This document shows, piece by piece, positions 36,751 to 45,808 of a DNA stretch of 64,000 nucleotides. Both the position numbers and the translations under genes were made by a program. Origin of the DNA: Ferruginibacter sp. (GTDB lineage Bacteria; Bacteroidota; Bacteroidia; Chitinophagales; Chitinophagaceae); the NCBI GenBank assembly GCA_013141115.1, contig JABFRP010000003.1, positions 744,001-808,000 of the forward strand, in the 5' to 3' direction. Under the pieces are notes generated by a model. The model did not search any database. It saw nothing but the letters and a program-made list of their open reading frames with translations, and had not been told where the DNA came from. Position 1 is the first letter of the stretch. Each line of letters starts with the position of its first letter.

Positions 36751-37005
36751 ATGAAAAAAGGAATTCACCCGGAAACTTACAAAACTGTAGTTTTCAAGGA
36801 CATGAGTAACGGCCACTCATTTTTAAGCCGCTCAACAGCATACAGCAAAGAAACAGTAAAATGGGAAGACGGAAACGAATATCCGGTAATTAAACTGGAG
36901 ATTTCAAATACTTCTCATCCTTTTTATACAGGTAAAAACGTATTGGTTGATACTGCAGGCCGTATTGACAAGTTTAAAAAACGTTACGAAAAGAAGGCAA
37001 AATAA
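36751..37005 (+). CDS. rpmE2: 50S ribosomal protein L31 type B
   Basis: An 84-residue ribosomal protein bL31 of the type B (zinc-free) form: MKKGIHPETYKTVVFKDMSN opens the chain, SHPFYTGKN lies in the middle and RFKKRYEKK-like basic residues end it. There is no cysteine, so the zinc ribbon of the type A form is missing. In many bacteria type B is made under zinc limitation, but in Bacteroidota it is often the only L31. It has its own promoter element and terminator. No Zur-type palindrome could be recognised upstream. Confidence 0.96.
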   Translation: MKKGIHPETYKTVVFKDMSNGHSFLSRSTAYSKETVKWEDGNEYPVIKLEISNTSHPFYTGKNVLVDTAGRIDKFKKRYEKKAK

Positions 37006-37060
37006 TTGGTAAAGATTATTATCTTTATTTGAAGTTTGTTTTTCATGGCTATACTTTAAG

Positions 37061-37091
37061 TCCCTTCGGTTCTCCGGGGGGATTTTTATTT
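37061..37091 (+). terminator. Terminator of rpmE2
   Basis: CCCTTCGG / CCGGGGGG with loop TTCT (two T-G pairs), followed by ATTTTTATTTT. It starts 57 nt after the rpmE2 stop. Confidence 0.75.
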
Positions 37092-37193
37092 TCAGCACTT
37101 TCGCCAACCATTTCTGTTATAGCTGTGAAAAACCTGTGCAATCTGTGGTGTAAAATCATTTTTTGGTTTCACAGTAGTAAGTAGCTTTACAGT

Positions 37194-38429
37194 ATGCAAA
37201 AAATAATTTTCACCGAAGAATATTGTAAGCCGCAAAATCTTCACCCTTTTACACTCATCCGCCATATTCAGGATATCCGTGTGGGCATTTTAACCATTCG
37301 TGAAAAATGGGAAAAGTTGCTGAAATTACCTTCTTTTAATAAATGGGAAGGGTATTACCTCGATGATGAACATTCTGTAAAAATCGATAAAAATATCGGC
37401 AAAGATATTTACCTGATGGTACATGCTAATGTATTGCCAACAAAAAGCATCATCAACAAAATAAAAAAATTGCAATTGGGCGAATTTTTATCCGTAACCG
37501 ACGAAGGAGGAGTGGCCTATAAATTTTCTGCTAAGGAAGTATTGGGCTTGCATAAAATAAAGATATCTCATTCGGTAGAGCACGACGAAAGCCTGAAAGT
37601 ATTGCACTACCCCTGGCAAATTTTTCAATTAAACGATTGGGCAATAAGGGAAGATTATAAATTAATTACAGCCAACCGAAAAAGCAGACCTGTTTCAAAA
37701 ACTAATAAAGTTATTAATCCATCTCAAATATTTTTAGAGCCCGGGGCTAAAGTGGAGCATTGTATTTTAAATGCATCAGCCGGGCCAATTTATATTGGTA
37801 AGAATGCAGAAATAATGGAAGGCAGCATGATACGTGGGCCATTTGCTTTGTGCGAAGGCAGCCTGGTAAAAATGGGCAGTAAAATTTACGGTGCTACTAC
37901 TATTGGCCCGTATTGCCTGGCCGGTGGCGAAATAAAAAATTCGGTTTTAATGGGCTACAGCAACAAAGCACACGATGGTTATTTAGGAGATAGCGTAATA
38001 GGCGAGTGGTGTAACCTTGGTGCCGGCACCAGCAATAGCAACCTTAAAAACAATTGCGGCGAAGTAAAGTATTGGGTACATGCCGATAAAAACGAAATAA
38101 GTGCCGGAAATAAAGGTGGCTTATTAATGGGAGATTATTCAAAGGCAGCCATCAACACGTCTTTTAATACCGGAACAGTTGTTGGGGTTTGTTGCAATGT
38201 GTTTGCACAAGGGCTTACACCAAAATATGTTCCGCATTTTAGCTGGGGCTGCGATGGTATTACAAAATACAAATTGAGCAATGCCATAGAGGATATTAAT
38301 AAATGGAAACAGTTAAAAGGTCTTACAATTACTGAAAAAGAAACAAGAATTTTGACAGATATTTGCAAAAAAAAATTAAATCAATATATAATATGCGTAA
38401 ACAAATTGCAGCAGCAAACTGGAAGATGA
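37194..38429 (+). CDS. GlmU-family protein / putative sugar nucleotidyltransferase
   Basis: A 411-residue protein with a left-handed beta-helix C-terminal half. The hexapeptide repeats at about 175-345 are clear (GPIYIGKNAEIMEGSMIRGP, GPYCLAGGEIKNSVLMGYSN, LGAGTSNSNLKNNCG). The N-terminal half (EYCKPQNLHPFTLIRHIQDIR) is a diverged nucleotidyltransferase fold without the usual GGxGTRL loop. Such Bacteroidota proteins are annotated as GlmU-like but need not make UDP-GlcNAc. Its end overlaps tpiA by 37 nt. Just before the end a run of nine A occurs (38367-38375); with eight A the frame would stop at once, 12 or so bases before tpiA, so the last residues may be an artefact. Confidence 0.82.
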   Translation: MQKIIFTEEYCKPQNLHPFTLIRHIQDIRVGILTIREKWEKLLKLPSFNKWEGYYLDDEHSVKIDKNIGKDIYLMVHANVLPTKSIINKIKKLQLGEFLSVTDEGGVAYKFSAKEVLGLHKIKISHSVEHDESLKVLHYPWQIFQLNDWAIREDYKLITANRKSRPVSKTNKVINPSQIFLEPGAKVEHCILNASAGPIYIGKNAEIMEGSMIRGPFALCEGSLVKMGSKIYGATTIGPYCLAGGEIKNSVLMGYSNKAHDGYLGDSVIGEWCNLGAGTSNSNLKNNCGEVKYWVHADKNEISAGNKGGLLMGDYSKAAINTSFNTGTVVGVCCNVFAQGLTPKYVPHFSWGCDGITKYKLSNAIEDINKWKQLKGLTITEKETRILTDICKKKLNQYIICVNKLQQQTGR

Positions 38430-39155
38430 ATTTAACTCTTCAGCAGGGCGAGACATTAATAGATGAATTATTAAATACGCCACACGAATTAACTGAAAAT
38501 CAGCTTGCTGTTTTTGCAGTTCCTTTTCCTTATTTAATTACCATTAAAAATAAACTGGCCGGCAAAAAAAATGTTTTTGTTGCAGCACAAAATTGCTACA
38601 ATAAAAAGAGCGGCGCTTATACCGGCGAAGTAAGTGCAGAAATGCTGAAAAGTATTGGGCTTGAATATGTGATATTGGGCCATAGCGAACGTCGTGAATA
38701 TTTTAATGAAACTAATGCAATACTTGCCGAAAAAGTAAATATTTGTTTTGAGAATGGATTGCAATCTATCTTCTGTTGTGGCGAGCCATTAAGCATCAGA
38801 GAAGCCGATACACAAAACAGCTATGTAGAAACGCAATTAAAAGAAAGCTTATTTCATTTAACCGCAGCACAACTTACAGGTTTTGTAATTGCTTACGAAC
38901 CAATATGGGCAATAGGTACCGGCAAAACTGCATCGAGCGATCAGGCACAGGAAATGCATGCACCATATACGCAGCGTAATGGCAAAACAATACGGCAGCG
39001 AGGTGGCTGACAGTATTTCTATTTTGTATGGCGGCAGCGTAAAAGCAGCTAATGCAAAAGAAATTTTTGGCAAGCCGGATGTTGACGGTGGATTAGTAGG
39101 TGGCGCATCTTTAGTAGCTGCAGAATTTGCTGCTATTATAAACGGATTGAAATAA
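38393..39155 (+). pseudogene. tpiA: Triosephosphate isomerase, frameshifted
   Basis: Glycolytic and gluconeogenic enzyme that interconverts dihydroxyacetone phosphate and glyceraldehyde 3-phosphate. Catalytic motifs are intact: NWKMN near the start, the electrophilic His in LGHSERR, and the catalytic Glu in AYEPIWAIGTGKTAS. After QAQEMHA the frame is lost. The rest (HIRSVMAKQYGSEVADS, ILYGGSVKAANA with the phosphate-binding GG, VDGGLVGGASL) continues in the +1 frame to a stop at 39155. Removing one C at about 38959-38962 restores a perfect 253-residue protein. The shift deletes the phosphate-gripping end, so the coded product would be dead. The ATG at 38393 begins the conserved MRKQIAAANWKMN. 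A sequencing error is likely because the gene is usually essential. Confidence 0.93.
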
Positions 39156-39166
39156 AATAATAATAA

Positions 39167-40165
39167 TTAGTTATTTACAGCTTTACTGGTAACCTGATTT
39201 TGTTCTGCAATATCGGCGCTGGTAAAGCTGTTTAATTTTTCAAGATCAAGAATGGTTGCATTGGCTTCTTCGTTGCGGTGATACATGGGAACAAACTTAG
39301 CACCATAAACAATTTCCTGAAAAGTATACGAACTTCTAGCAACAACTGTATTACTGAACATGTCATCAAAAGCCTTTATGAAGATCATTATTTCTCCCCT
39401 GTTATTTTCAAAATCTTGTTTAGAAAAGCCATATAGCGGGCTCTCTTCAGTTATAGGATGAACGATCGTCCAGCTTAAGGTAAGTGCATTTACTTTCTCA
39501 AACTCTAATTGTAATGGAAAAAAGCGGTTGACAGGTTTTCCATTTTCTTCAACAGTCATTCCCAGGGTTAACTTTGCTTCGGCATCTGTTAATGTGGTAT
39601 TTTTAAATGGTGCTATGCGTAACATTAATGCGGTACCTTCTTTAAACGGAGCAATAATAGCATTGCCCGAAAATTTAAGATAAGCGGTGGGTTTACTGAA
39701 TCTTCCATAAAATAAACCTGCTGCCAATGCAAGGCTTAATAAACCTGTTAGCGCTTCTGCCGCAGCAATAGAGCTAACTAAAAAACCAACAGGGCTTACA
39801 TGCCCATATCCAACGGTAGTAAAAGTTTGGGCACTAAAGAAAAATGCTTCTACAAATTTTTGCAAATTACTGGAGCCAACAGCAATGCCATCTAAATTTT
39901 CTACCCCGGCCCAATAATATATGCCGGCAAAAAATAAATTTACTGCAATATAAAAAGCCAGTATCAGGGATAAAAATTTCCAGCCCGGTATTGCCAGCAT
40001 GGAGTGATACCAACTAATGCGCTCTAATAAACTAACACCTCTCTTTTTAATATTGGGCTGGCCATTTTTATTTACAAAACGGCCTCCATAATCAGATGCA
40101 TTGGCACCAAAGCCGGTGTTGAGCTCAGTTTTAGCTTTGGTATTAAGTTTACGAAGCAATGCCAT
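39167..40165 (-). CDS. KirBac-type inward-rectifier potassium channel
   Basis: A 332-residue tetrameric potassium channel. Outer helix at about 63-84, pore with selectivity filter TVGYG at 117-121, inner helix at about 125-150. A C-terminal immunoglobulin-like cytoplasmic domain follows at about 160-310 (LKFSGNAIIAPFKEGTALMLR, LSWTIVHPITEESPLYGFS). The N-terminal slide helix region contains RISWYHSMLAIPGWKF. The start ATG at 40165 has no in-frame rival. The gene converges on tpiA with only 11 bp between stops. No ligand site beyond the family fold can be named. Confidence 0.94.
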   Translation of the reverse strand: MALLRKLNTKAKTELNTGFGANASDYGGRFVNKNGQPNIKKRGVSLLERISWYHSMLAIPGWKFLSLILAFYIAVNLFFAGIYYWAGVENLDGIAVGSSNLQKFVEAFFFSAQTFTTVGYGHVSPVGFLVSSIAAAEALTGLLSLALAAGLFYGRFSKPTAYLKFSGNAIIAPFKEGTALMLRIAPFKNTTLTDAEAKLTLGMTVEENGKPVNRFFPLQLEFEKVNALTLSWTIVHPITEESPLYGFSKQDFENNRGEIMIFIKAFDDMFSNTVVARSSYTFQEIVYGAKFVPMYHRNEEANATILDLEKLNSFTSADIAEQNQVTSKAVNN

Positions 40166-40263
40166 GTTTTACTGTTTGTATATGTAATTTAGGATTATTT
40201 TTTATTTCAGTAACAATTCATAAGTAGTAGCAATTACCTGTAACTTTACAAATCATTAATGTG

Positions 40264-40791
40264 ATGTTTCTTAAAAAACTATACCGGTTTAACAAGACAG
40301 CTTTTTTCTCACTGCTGCTTTTTCTTATTGCTTTTATTTACCTTAATTATAAATGGGGCGTTCACGCTACCCCGGTTTACCAATACGGCATGTTTAGCAG
40401 TACCTTTTATATGAAGGATACACAAACTGTTTTTAAAATTTATACCAACGGTCAGTTACTGGATGTTACAAAATATTCTTTTATAGAAGCCGACCGACTT
40501 TTTGTTTCGTTACAGAATTATGCTAAACAAAAAAATGCCAACGATTCAATATACAATGTGATGAAGCAAGTACCAGCCAAAATTGGGTTTGCCGGTATGA
40601 TGAAGCATGAAGTTTACAGCAATGATTTAACTGACGAAGCTTTTACAAAATGGTACAGGCAGTTACTTGAAAAAATAACTAATAAGCCAGTTACAAAATT
40701 TGAAGTGTATCAACAAAAAGCATTGTGGCACAATAATGCCTTGAAAGAAATAGCATCACCAGAAAAAATATCTTTTATTGTTACTAACTGA
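40264..40791 (+). CDS. Hypothetical membrane-anchored protein
   Basis: A 175-residue protein with one N-terminal membrane helix (AFFSLLLFLIAFIYLNY) and an exported domain of about 140 residues (YQYGMFSSTFYMKDTQTVFK, YTNGQLLDVTKYSFIEADRLF). No known motif. A GTG directly before the ATG is an alternative start. The next membrane-protein gene overlaps its end by 14 nt, so the two are one unit and probably act together. In Bacteroidota similar pairs are seen beside HTTM-type proteins, but the link is only suggestive. Confidence 0.7.
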   Translation: MFLKKLYRFNKTAFFSLLLFLIAFIYLNYKWGVHATPVYQYGMFSSTFYMKDTQTVFKIYTNGQLLDVTKYSFIEADRLFVSLQNYAKQKNANDSIYNVMKQVPAKIGFAGMMKHEVYSNDLTDEAFTKWYRQLLEKITNKPVTKFEVYQQKALWHNNALKEIASPEKISFIVTN

Positions 40792-41602
40792 AAAACATAT
40801 TAAACAGTTTGCGGTATTTTACCTGGCTTGTTTTGTATTAATTTACTCCTGGTTTATTTATCACGGCCTTTTGTTTTCATTGATAGATCCTGTATTTTTT
40901 TTTAACAGGCTTGATATTACGCACAATATTTTTATGCTGACCAATTTGCAGCATTACCTTTTAAAAAATGAATGGGTAAGGATATTATTTGATGCAATTT
41001 ATTTATTGCTGCCGCTGCTTTTGTTATTTACCTGTTTAAAAGAAAAAAAAATACAAACGGTGGTGGCAGTAGTAATGGTTGCTTTCAACATTTTGTACAA
41101 TAGCTTTTTTTCAACCATATCAGTAGTAAGTATCGAAAATTTTGGTGCCTGGATGTTTGTACCGCTGGTGTTTCTTGCACGAACGCCAAAAGGATTTTAC
41201 TATGCAATGCATATATGCCGCTTACTGTTCATCATAATATTTTTATCTGCTGGCTTATGGAAGATAAGGGCTGGCGGCGTTTTTAATATTGAAGAAATGA
41301 GTGCCATATTATTCAGGCAGCACGGCTCATATTTAGTTGTGGGCAGCGATGGTTGGTATAGCGGATTTATCACTTACTTAATAAATCATCAGGCACTATC
41401 TTACTCCTTATACCTTTTTGCAACTGTTGCTGAAATAGCTTTTATAATTGGCTTTTTTACAACAAAGTTTGATAAATACCTCATTGCATTATTTTGCCTT
41501 TTTGCTATTTCCGATTATCTGGTTATGGGTATCAATTACTTTACTTGGCTGCCTTTTATGGGATGTTTCTATTTTTCAAAATATCATTTAAGAGATATTT
41601 AA
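40778..41602 (+). CDS. Hypothetical polytopic membrane protein (HTTM-like)
   Basis: A 274-residue protein with about six to seven hydrophobic helices, for example FAVFYLACFVLIYSWFIYHG, ILFDAIYLLLPLLLLFTCL and LLFIIIFLSAGLWKIRAGG. The overall layout recalls HTTM or DoxX-like proteins, without the vitamin K-dependent carboxylase active site. The start is a TTG at 40778; no ATG or GTG occurs before the second helix. It overlaps the upstream gene by 14 nt. Its stop overlaps the stop of the convergent flippase gene (TTAA). Function unknown. Confidence 0.66.
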   Translation: MLLTEKHIKQFAVFYLACFVLIYSWFIYHGLLFSLIDPVFFFNRLDITHNIFMLTNLQHYLLKNEWVRILFDAIYLLLPLLLLFTCLKEKKIQTVVAVVMVAFNILYNSFFSTISVVSIENFGAWMFVPLVFLARTPKGFYYAMHICRLLFIIIFLSAGLWKIRAGGVFNIEEMSAILFRQHGSYLVVGSDGWYSGFITYLINHQALSYSLYLFATVAEIAFIIGFFTTKFDKYLIALFCLFAISDYLVMGINYFTWLPFMGCFYFSKYHLRDI

Positions 41603-43044
41603 GAAGCTGCCATTGCATCCTCATTTCTTAATTTGTATTGGTAAATGAGTAGTAGTAATATTAGTATTGTACACACTGCAATGCCCGCTATCATATTTAT
41701 GGGATGAGTAAAATAACTAAACAGGTAATAACATCCACCACTTATTGCTGCAGAAAACAGTAACAAAAAAAATAGTTTTTGAAAGGGAAAAAAGTAACCG
41801 ATCTCTTTATTGATCAACTTAGCGGTATGCCATAAATAATAAGCTGCCTGTATATAAGTTGATAATACAAAAGCCAAAGCCAGGCCTCTCATCTGTAATA
41901 TGGGATATAATGTCAGCATTAAAACTATTGCAATACAAAGATCAAGCACAGCGCCTTTTACAATTAAATCGTTGCGATGATATACCTGTAATGCCGCTGT
42001 AAAATTGGTGATCCGTAAAGGCAAAACAAAAATACTGATTACAAATACCGGTATAGCATCGGTATATTTTGTGCTGAATATTAAAGTAAAAAACTCGTGA
42101 CTGTAAAAGAATAAAAAACAAAATGAAGGGAACACAATTGCAGCAAGCAATAAAGAAGAGTTTTGGAAAAGTGTTTTTACTTTTAAAGCTGCGTTATTAT
42201 TTTGTGTAGAAAGATCTACCAGCATAATATTACCTACTGCACTCAGCATTAAACCAAAAATGGGTATTTCGTAGGAGCCATTGAAGTAAACGGCAAATTG
42301 GGTGATTGAAATAAAAAATAAGATCACCCATTTATCCAGCCATTTAAACAGTACACTAATTACATCATACAAACCTAAATAAAACCACTGCTTACCCAGT
42401 GCAGTGGCAACCACTGCAGGTTTGTTGGGTTGGTGTGGTATACCCAGTAAACCTAATAATATTGCTTTTATTAAAAACATGGCAATGATAGCTAATAAAA
42501 TTAATTGCAATGAATAAGTGGAATACAGAATTGCCAGGTGACCAATAAGATAGCCAATGGAGAAAATTAAATTACTTACCAGTACCAGTTTTTCCTTTTT
42601 GTTTTTGATGGCAATAGTTTCTGCAAGGATGCTGAAGTTTTGTATTATACTCAATAGTATTACCAGCAATTTTATTTTAAAATCGTATTCAGTGGTTGCA
42701 AACAAAACATAAAAAATGGGGATAAAATTTACCAGCAGTGCTATGCCAATAAACAGGCTGCTGTTTTGCTTTATCCATAGCCGTATATTTAATGAGGATG
42801 AAGACAGTATCAGCGATGGTAAACCAAAAAGTGCAATAATGCTGATCACATTAAGGTATAACCATACCGATTGGTACATACCATAATCAGTTACAGAAAG
42901 TTGCCTTGAAAAAAGAAAAATGATGATTAACTGCACCGCTAAACGGATAACACTGCTGCTGATTAAAAGGAAAGACCTTTTAGCAAATTTTGTTATAGAT
43001 AGATCAGTTGCCGTATTTTGTTTTACTGAATTGTTCGCAGGCAT
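41599..43044 (-). CDS. Polysaccharide/oligosaccharide flippase (Wzx/MATE-like)
   Basis: A 481-residue inner-membrane protein with about 12-14 helices. It has the N-terminal pattern of Wzx-type lipid-linked sugar exporters (ITKFAKRSFLLISSSVIRLAVQ, RQLSVTDYGMYQSVWLY). The middle contains WLDKWVILFFISITQFAVYFNGSYEIP. It would flip undecaprenyl-linked glycan units to the periplasm. The ATG at 43044 lies inside the end of the upstream acetyltransferase gene (41-nt overlap); a TTG at 43053 would add three residues. The pair suggests a small glycan-assembly unit, although no glycosyltransferases are present here. Confidence 0.85.
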   Translation of the reverse strand: MPANNSVKQNTATDLSITKFAKRSFLLISSSVIRLAVQLIIIFLFSRQLSVTDYGMYQSVWLYLNVISIIALFGLPSLILSSSSLNIRLWIKQNSSLFIGIALLVNFIPIFYVLFATTEYDFKIKLLVILLSIIQNFSILAETIAIKNKKEKLVLVSNLIFSIGYLIGHLAILYSTYSLQLILLAIIAMFLIKAILLGLLGIPHQPNKPAVVATALGKQWFYLGLYDVISVLFKWLDKWVILFFISITQFAVYFNGSYEIPIFGLMLSAVGNIMLVDLSTQNNNAALKVKTLFQNSSLLLAAIVFPSFCFLFFYSHEFFTLIFSTKYTDAIPVFVISIFVLPLRITNFTAALQVYHRNDLIVKGAVLDLCIAIVLMLTLYPILQMRGLALAFVLSTYIQAAYYLWHTAKLINKEIGYFFPFQKLFFLLLFSAAISGGCYYLFSYFTHPINMIAGIAVCTILILLLLIYQYKLRNEDAMAAS

Positions 43045-43534
43045 CCTTGTCAAGATAATTAATTATTTGTGCTGGTGTACCACCCAATACGCAATAGCCA
43101 TCGGTAAAACTTTTACTTACTACAGCTCCGGCTCCCACAATGGTAAAATCTCCCAGTTCCACACCGGGTAATATTACAGCATTCATTCCAATCCAGCAAA
43201 ATTTGCCAATTTTTATCGGCGGTGCTGTATCATATTTTGTGTTATCAATTAAATTATGGTTGGCAGAGAGAATACCTGCATTAGGGCCAATGTTAGAATA
43301 ATCACCAATGCTGATACCATTGGTAGCTTCAATATAATTACCCGGCGAATCGCCGGGATAAACATTGATGCCTTTGGTTATTCTATCCGGAAAAATTATT
43401 GTACTTGTATAATGTACTGCCCATTTGGTATCAGCATTTTGCCGTAATAGCTTACGATGAAAAAAATCGGCGAGGTAAAAATTGATGCCAACATCTTTGC
43501 GTAAACCAAATATTTTTTGAATGAGTTTTTTCAT
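43004..43534 (-). CDS. Hexapeptide-repeat acetyltransferase
   Basis: A 176-residue left-handed beta-helix acyltransferase of the WbbJ/CysE-like group. Hexapeptide repeats run from about 65 to 160 (ISIGDYSNIGPNAGILSANHN, CWIGMNAVILPGVELGDFTIVGAGAVVSKSF). His in LSANHNLID is a probable catalytic residue. YCVLGGTPAQIIN near the end is the usual CoA-side signature. It likely acetylates a sugar of a surface glycan. The ATG at 43534 is used; a TTG four codons earlier is an alternative. It overlaps the flippase gene and lies 21 nt below the alpha/beta hydrolase start side. Confidence 0.88.
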   Translation of the reverse strand: MKKLIQKIFGLRKDVGINFYLADFFHRKLLRQNADTKWAVHYTSTIIFPDRITKGINVYPGDSPGNYIEATNGISIGDYSNIGPNAGILSANHNLIDNTKYDTAPPIKIGKFCWIGMNAVILPGVELGDFTIVGAGAVVSKSFTDGYCVLGGTPAQIINYLDKDACEQFSKTKYGN

Positions 43535-43555
43535 TTTAGTAAACAAACAATAAAA

Positions 43556-44554
43556 TTATTCTTTTGCTTTCAGGTGTATAATTTCTTGTAAAAACTTTTT
43601 TGTTTCCCTTTCCACCGCTTCCACGTCTTTCGATTTTATGGGTGATGCAATAACATGATCGCCGGTATTGGGCAAAGCTACGGCTCTTTTCAGTGTTGTA
43701 TCTGTTGCCAGTTTAGTAAACATTTCTTTCATGGCACTAACTTTTACCACTTTATCCTGGTGCTCTTCATCTTTATAATAATAGAGTAGCAGTACCGGTT
43801 GTTTTACTTTATTAAATGTTGCGGCTGTCATTGCCGTTTCAAGCATTTCTTCTAAGGCAACAGCGGCTTCAAGGCGGTAAGGTTTATTCCAGTATTGTTT
43901 GTAAATGGTACGCTCGTCTTCGGGTACATTGTAATTGCCCCCTTTAACCAAACGTGCAATTTGTAATCCCCAGTGGTTATTTAATATCCATGCATTAGGA
44001 TCATTTATTGCAATGTTAGGCGAATATAAAATAAGTGCAGCTACATCATCAGGATAAGTTGCAGCCAATTGCAGTGCTTGCGAACCTCCGGTGCTGGTAC
44101 CCATTAAAATAACTTTGTTGCCTAATTGTTTGCCAATGGCCAATGCCTGTTTTGCAGTTTCCCAATAATTATCTGCTGTAAGATGCATCAATTGTTCGCT
44201 GGTATCAATGCCATGTTCTGCCAATCTGCTTAAATATAAATTACAGCCAAATTGTTTTGCAATGTTGCGGTGTACAGGATTGCCTTCTTCCTGCGAAGCA
44301 GAAAACCCATGTATATAAACAATGGCGTATTCTGTTTTTTGTTTTACACTGTCATTTGCCCAAACAACTCTTGCCTCGTTATTCGGCCTTAATTTATGCG
44401 CTGCTTCGTTGGCGGCAACAAATTTATCCAGCTCACCGGTTGCCGGTACAGCAGGCATGCCTGTTGTGTATTTTGGTGCATCGGGCCGGGGGCCGAATAG
44501 ATACACGATAATTAAAACTCCCAGTGTATAGAGTAATATCTTTAACCAGCGCAT
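43556..44554 (-). CDS. Membrane-anchored alpha/beta hydrolase
   Basis: A 332-residue hydrolase with an N-terminal membrane anchor (KILLYTLGVLIIVYLFG). The fold shows the oxyanion region VYIHGFSAS at about 79-87, the nucleophile elbow GTSTGG with S154, and a late His in LPNTGDHVIAS. The acid residue lies probably in LLYYYKDEEHQDKV. It is most like monoglyceride lipase or serine aminopeptidase S33 enzymes, but the substrate is unknown. It lies 21 nt upstream of the acetyltransferase gene on the same strand and may be in one transcript with it and the flippase. Confidence 0.85.
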   Translation of the reverse strand: MRWLKILLYTLGVLIIVYLFGPRPDAPKYTTGMPAVPATGELDKFVAANEAAHKLRPNNEARVVWANDSVKQKTEYAIVYIHGFSASQEEGNPVHRNIAKQFGCNLYLSRLAEHGIDTSEQLMHLTADNYWETAKQALAIGKQLGNKVILMGTSTGGSQALQLAATYPDDVAALILYSPNIAINDPNAWILNNHWGLQIARLVKGGNYNVPEDERTIYKQYWNKPYRLEAAVALEEMLETAMTAATFNKVKQPVLLLYYYKDEEHQDKVVKVSAMKEMFTKLATDTTLKRAVALPNTGDHVIASPIKSKDVEAVERETKKFLQEIIHLKAKE

Positions 44555-44655
44555 AAATTATTTTTTATGAAGCTACATTTTTTATTTGTTTTGCTAAAAG
44601 AAAAGCGCTGCTAATAGAAGATATATTTTATTATCTTGTAGTATAAACAGATTTT

Positions 44656-45753
44656 ATGAACGGCACTGCTTTTAAAACATACTTACTGGCATTGGTAACT
44701 ATTGCATTGGTATTGCTTTCTTGCGATAATGCTGAAAAACCAGTAACTAAAGAGGAAGCGATTGCTTTTGCTAAAGAGCTTGAAAATGCTATTAAAAAAG
44801 GCGAGGGTAAATTTTTAGATAATGCATTTGATAAGAAGGAATTTGTAAAAAGAATGGATTTGCCGGATACAGAAGATGGAAGGGGATTTGCAAAAGGTGT
44901 GGCACAAAAAATAACCATTGGTACACAGATAGCGAATTCGTTAAGCGATCATGATAATTTTGAATTTATAAAACACTACATTAAAGATAACAGGCATCAC
45001 CTTATTTTCAGAGTATATGCTGATGAAAATGCAAGCCTTAATTACCAGGATTATGAGTTGATTAAGACTAATGATAAATGCGGTGTAGCGGATATGTATA
45101 TTTATCTTACCGGCGAAACACTGGCCGAAACAATGCGTGACATGTATAATAGTCTTTACCCAGGATCATTCGGCATCGGGGATGTTTCAGAAAGTGAAAA
45201 AGTAACTGATATGAATAAGCTGAAGGAATTAAAAGACCTGATGCATTCCGGAAAATATACAGCTGCAAAAGAAATGTACGATGGTTTACCTGCTTACCTT
45301 AAAGTAACTAAAACTGTAGTAATGCTTAATGTGCTTATCTCCGCTAATCTTACTTTAGAAGAATATAACAATGCTATAAAAGATTTTCAGGCAAAATTCC
45401 CTAACGAACCTAATATGTCGCTGATGATGATTGACGGCTATTATTTGCAAAAAGATTATTACAAAATGCTGGCTGCAGTAAATGCATTGGATTCGCAGAT
45501 TAATAAAGATCCGCTATTGGATTATCACCGCTACTTGTCTTACGATTTACTGGAGGATGATGAAAACAGCCTGGCCTGTTTAAAAAGATTGGTAAAGGCG
45601 ATGCCTGATTTTCAGAAAGGATATATTGAATTAATTACGGTGTACCTTAAAAACAATAACCAGTCCGAAGCAGATTCTTTAATTACTTTGTACCGGAAAA
45701 AACCGAAGTTTAATCAAAAAGATCTAAATACAATAATCAGCTATTACCAGTAA
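44656..45753 (+). CDS. Hypothetical lipoprotein with TPR-like C-terminus
   Basis: A 365-residue lipoprotein with signal YLLALVTIALVL and lipobox LSC (C23). The N-terminal half (about 30-175) resembles a nuclear-transport-factor-like fold seen in Bacteroidota lipoproteins (EEAIAFAKELENAIKKGEGKF, HLIFRVYADENASLNYQDYE). The C-terminal part is helical with TPR-like units (YNNAIKDFQAKFPNEPNMSL, DLLEDDENSLACLKRLVKAM). No catalytic motif is seen. It stands alone ahead of the arginase-family gene and its job is unknown. Confidence 0.75.
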   Translation: MNGTAFKTYLLALVTIALVLLSCDNAEKPVTKEEAIAFAKELENAIKKGEGKFLDNAFDKKEFVKRMDLPDTEDGRGFAKGVAQKITIGTQIANSLSDHDNFEFIKHYIKDNRHHLIFRVYADENASLNYQDYELIKTNDKCGVADMYIYLTGETLAETMRDMYNSLYPGSFGIGDVSESEKVTDMNKLKELKDLMHSGKYTAAKEMYDGLPAYLKVTKTVVMLNVLISANLTLEEYNNAIKDFQAKFPNEPNMSLMMIDGYYLQKDYYKMLAAVNALDSQINKDPLLDYHRYLSYDLLEDDENSLACLKRLVKAMPDFQKGYIELITVYLKNNNQSEADSLITLYRKKPKFNQKDLNTIISYYQ

Positions 45754-45808
45754 TTTTTTGGGGTAAAAAGATTGTTTACAATGGATATAATTTAATTAAC
45801 TTTCCTTA

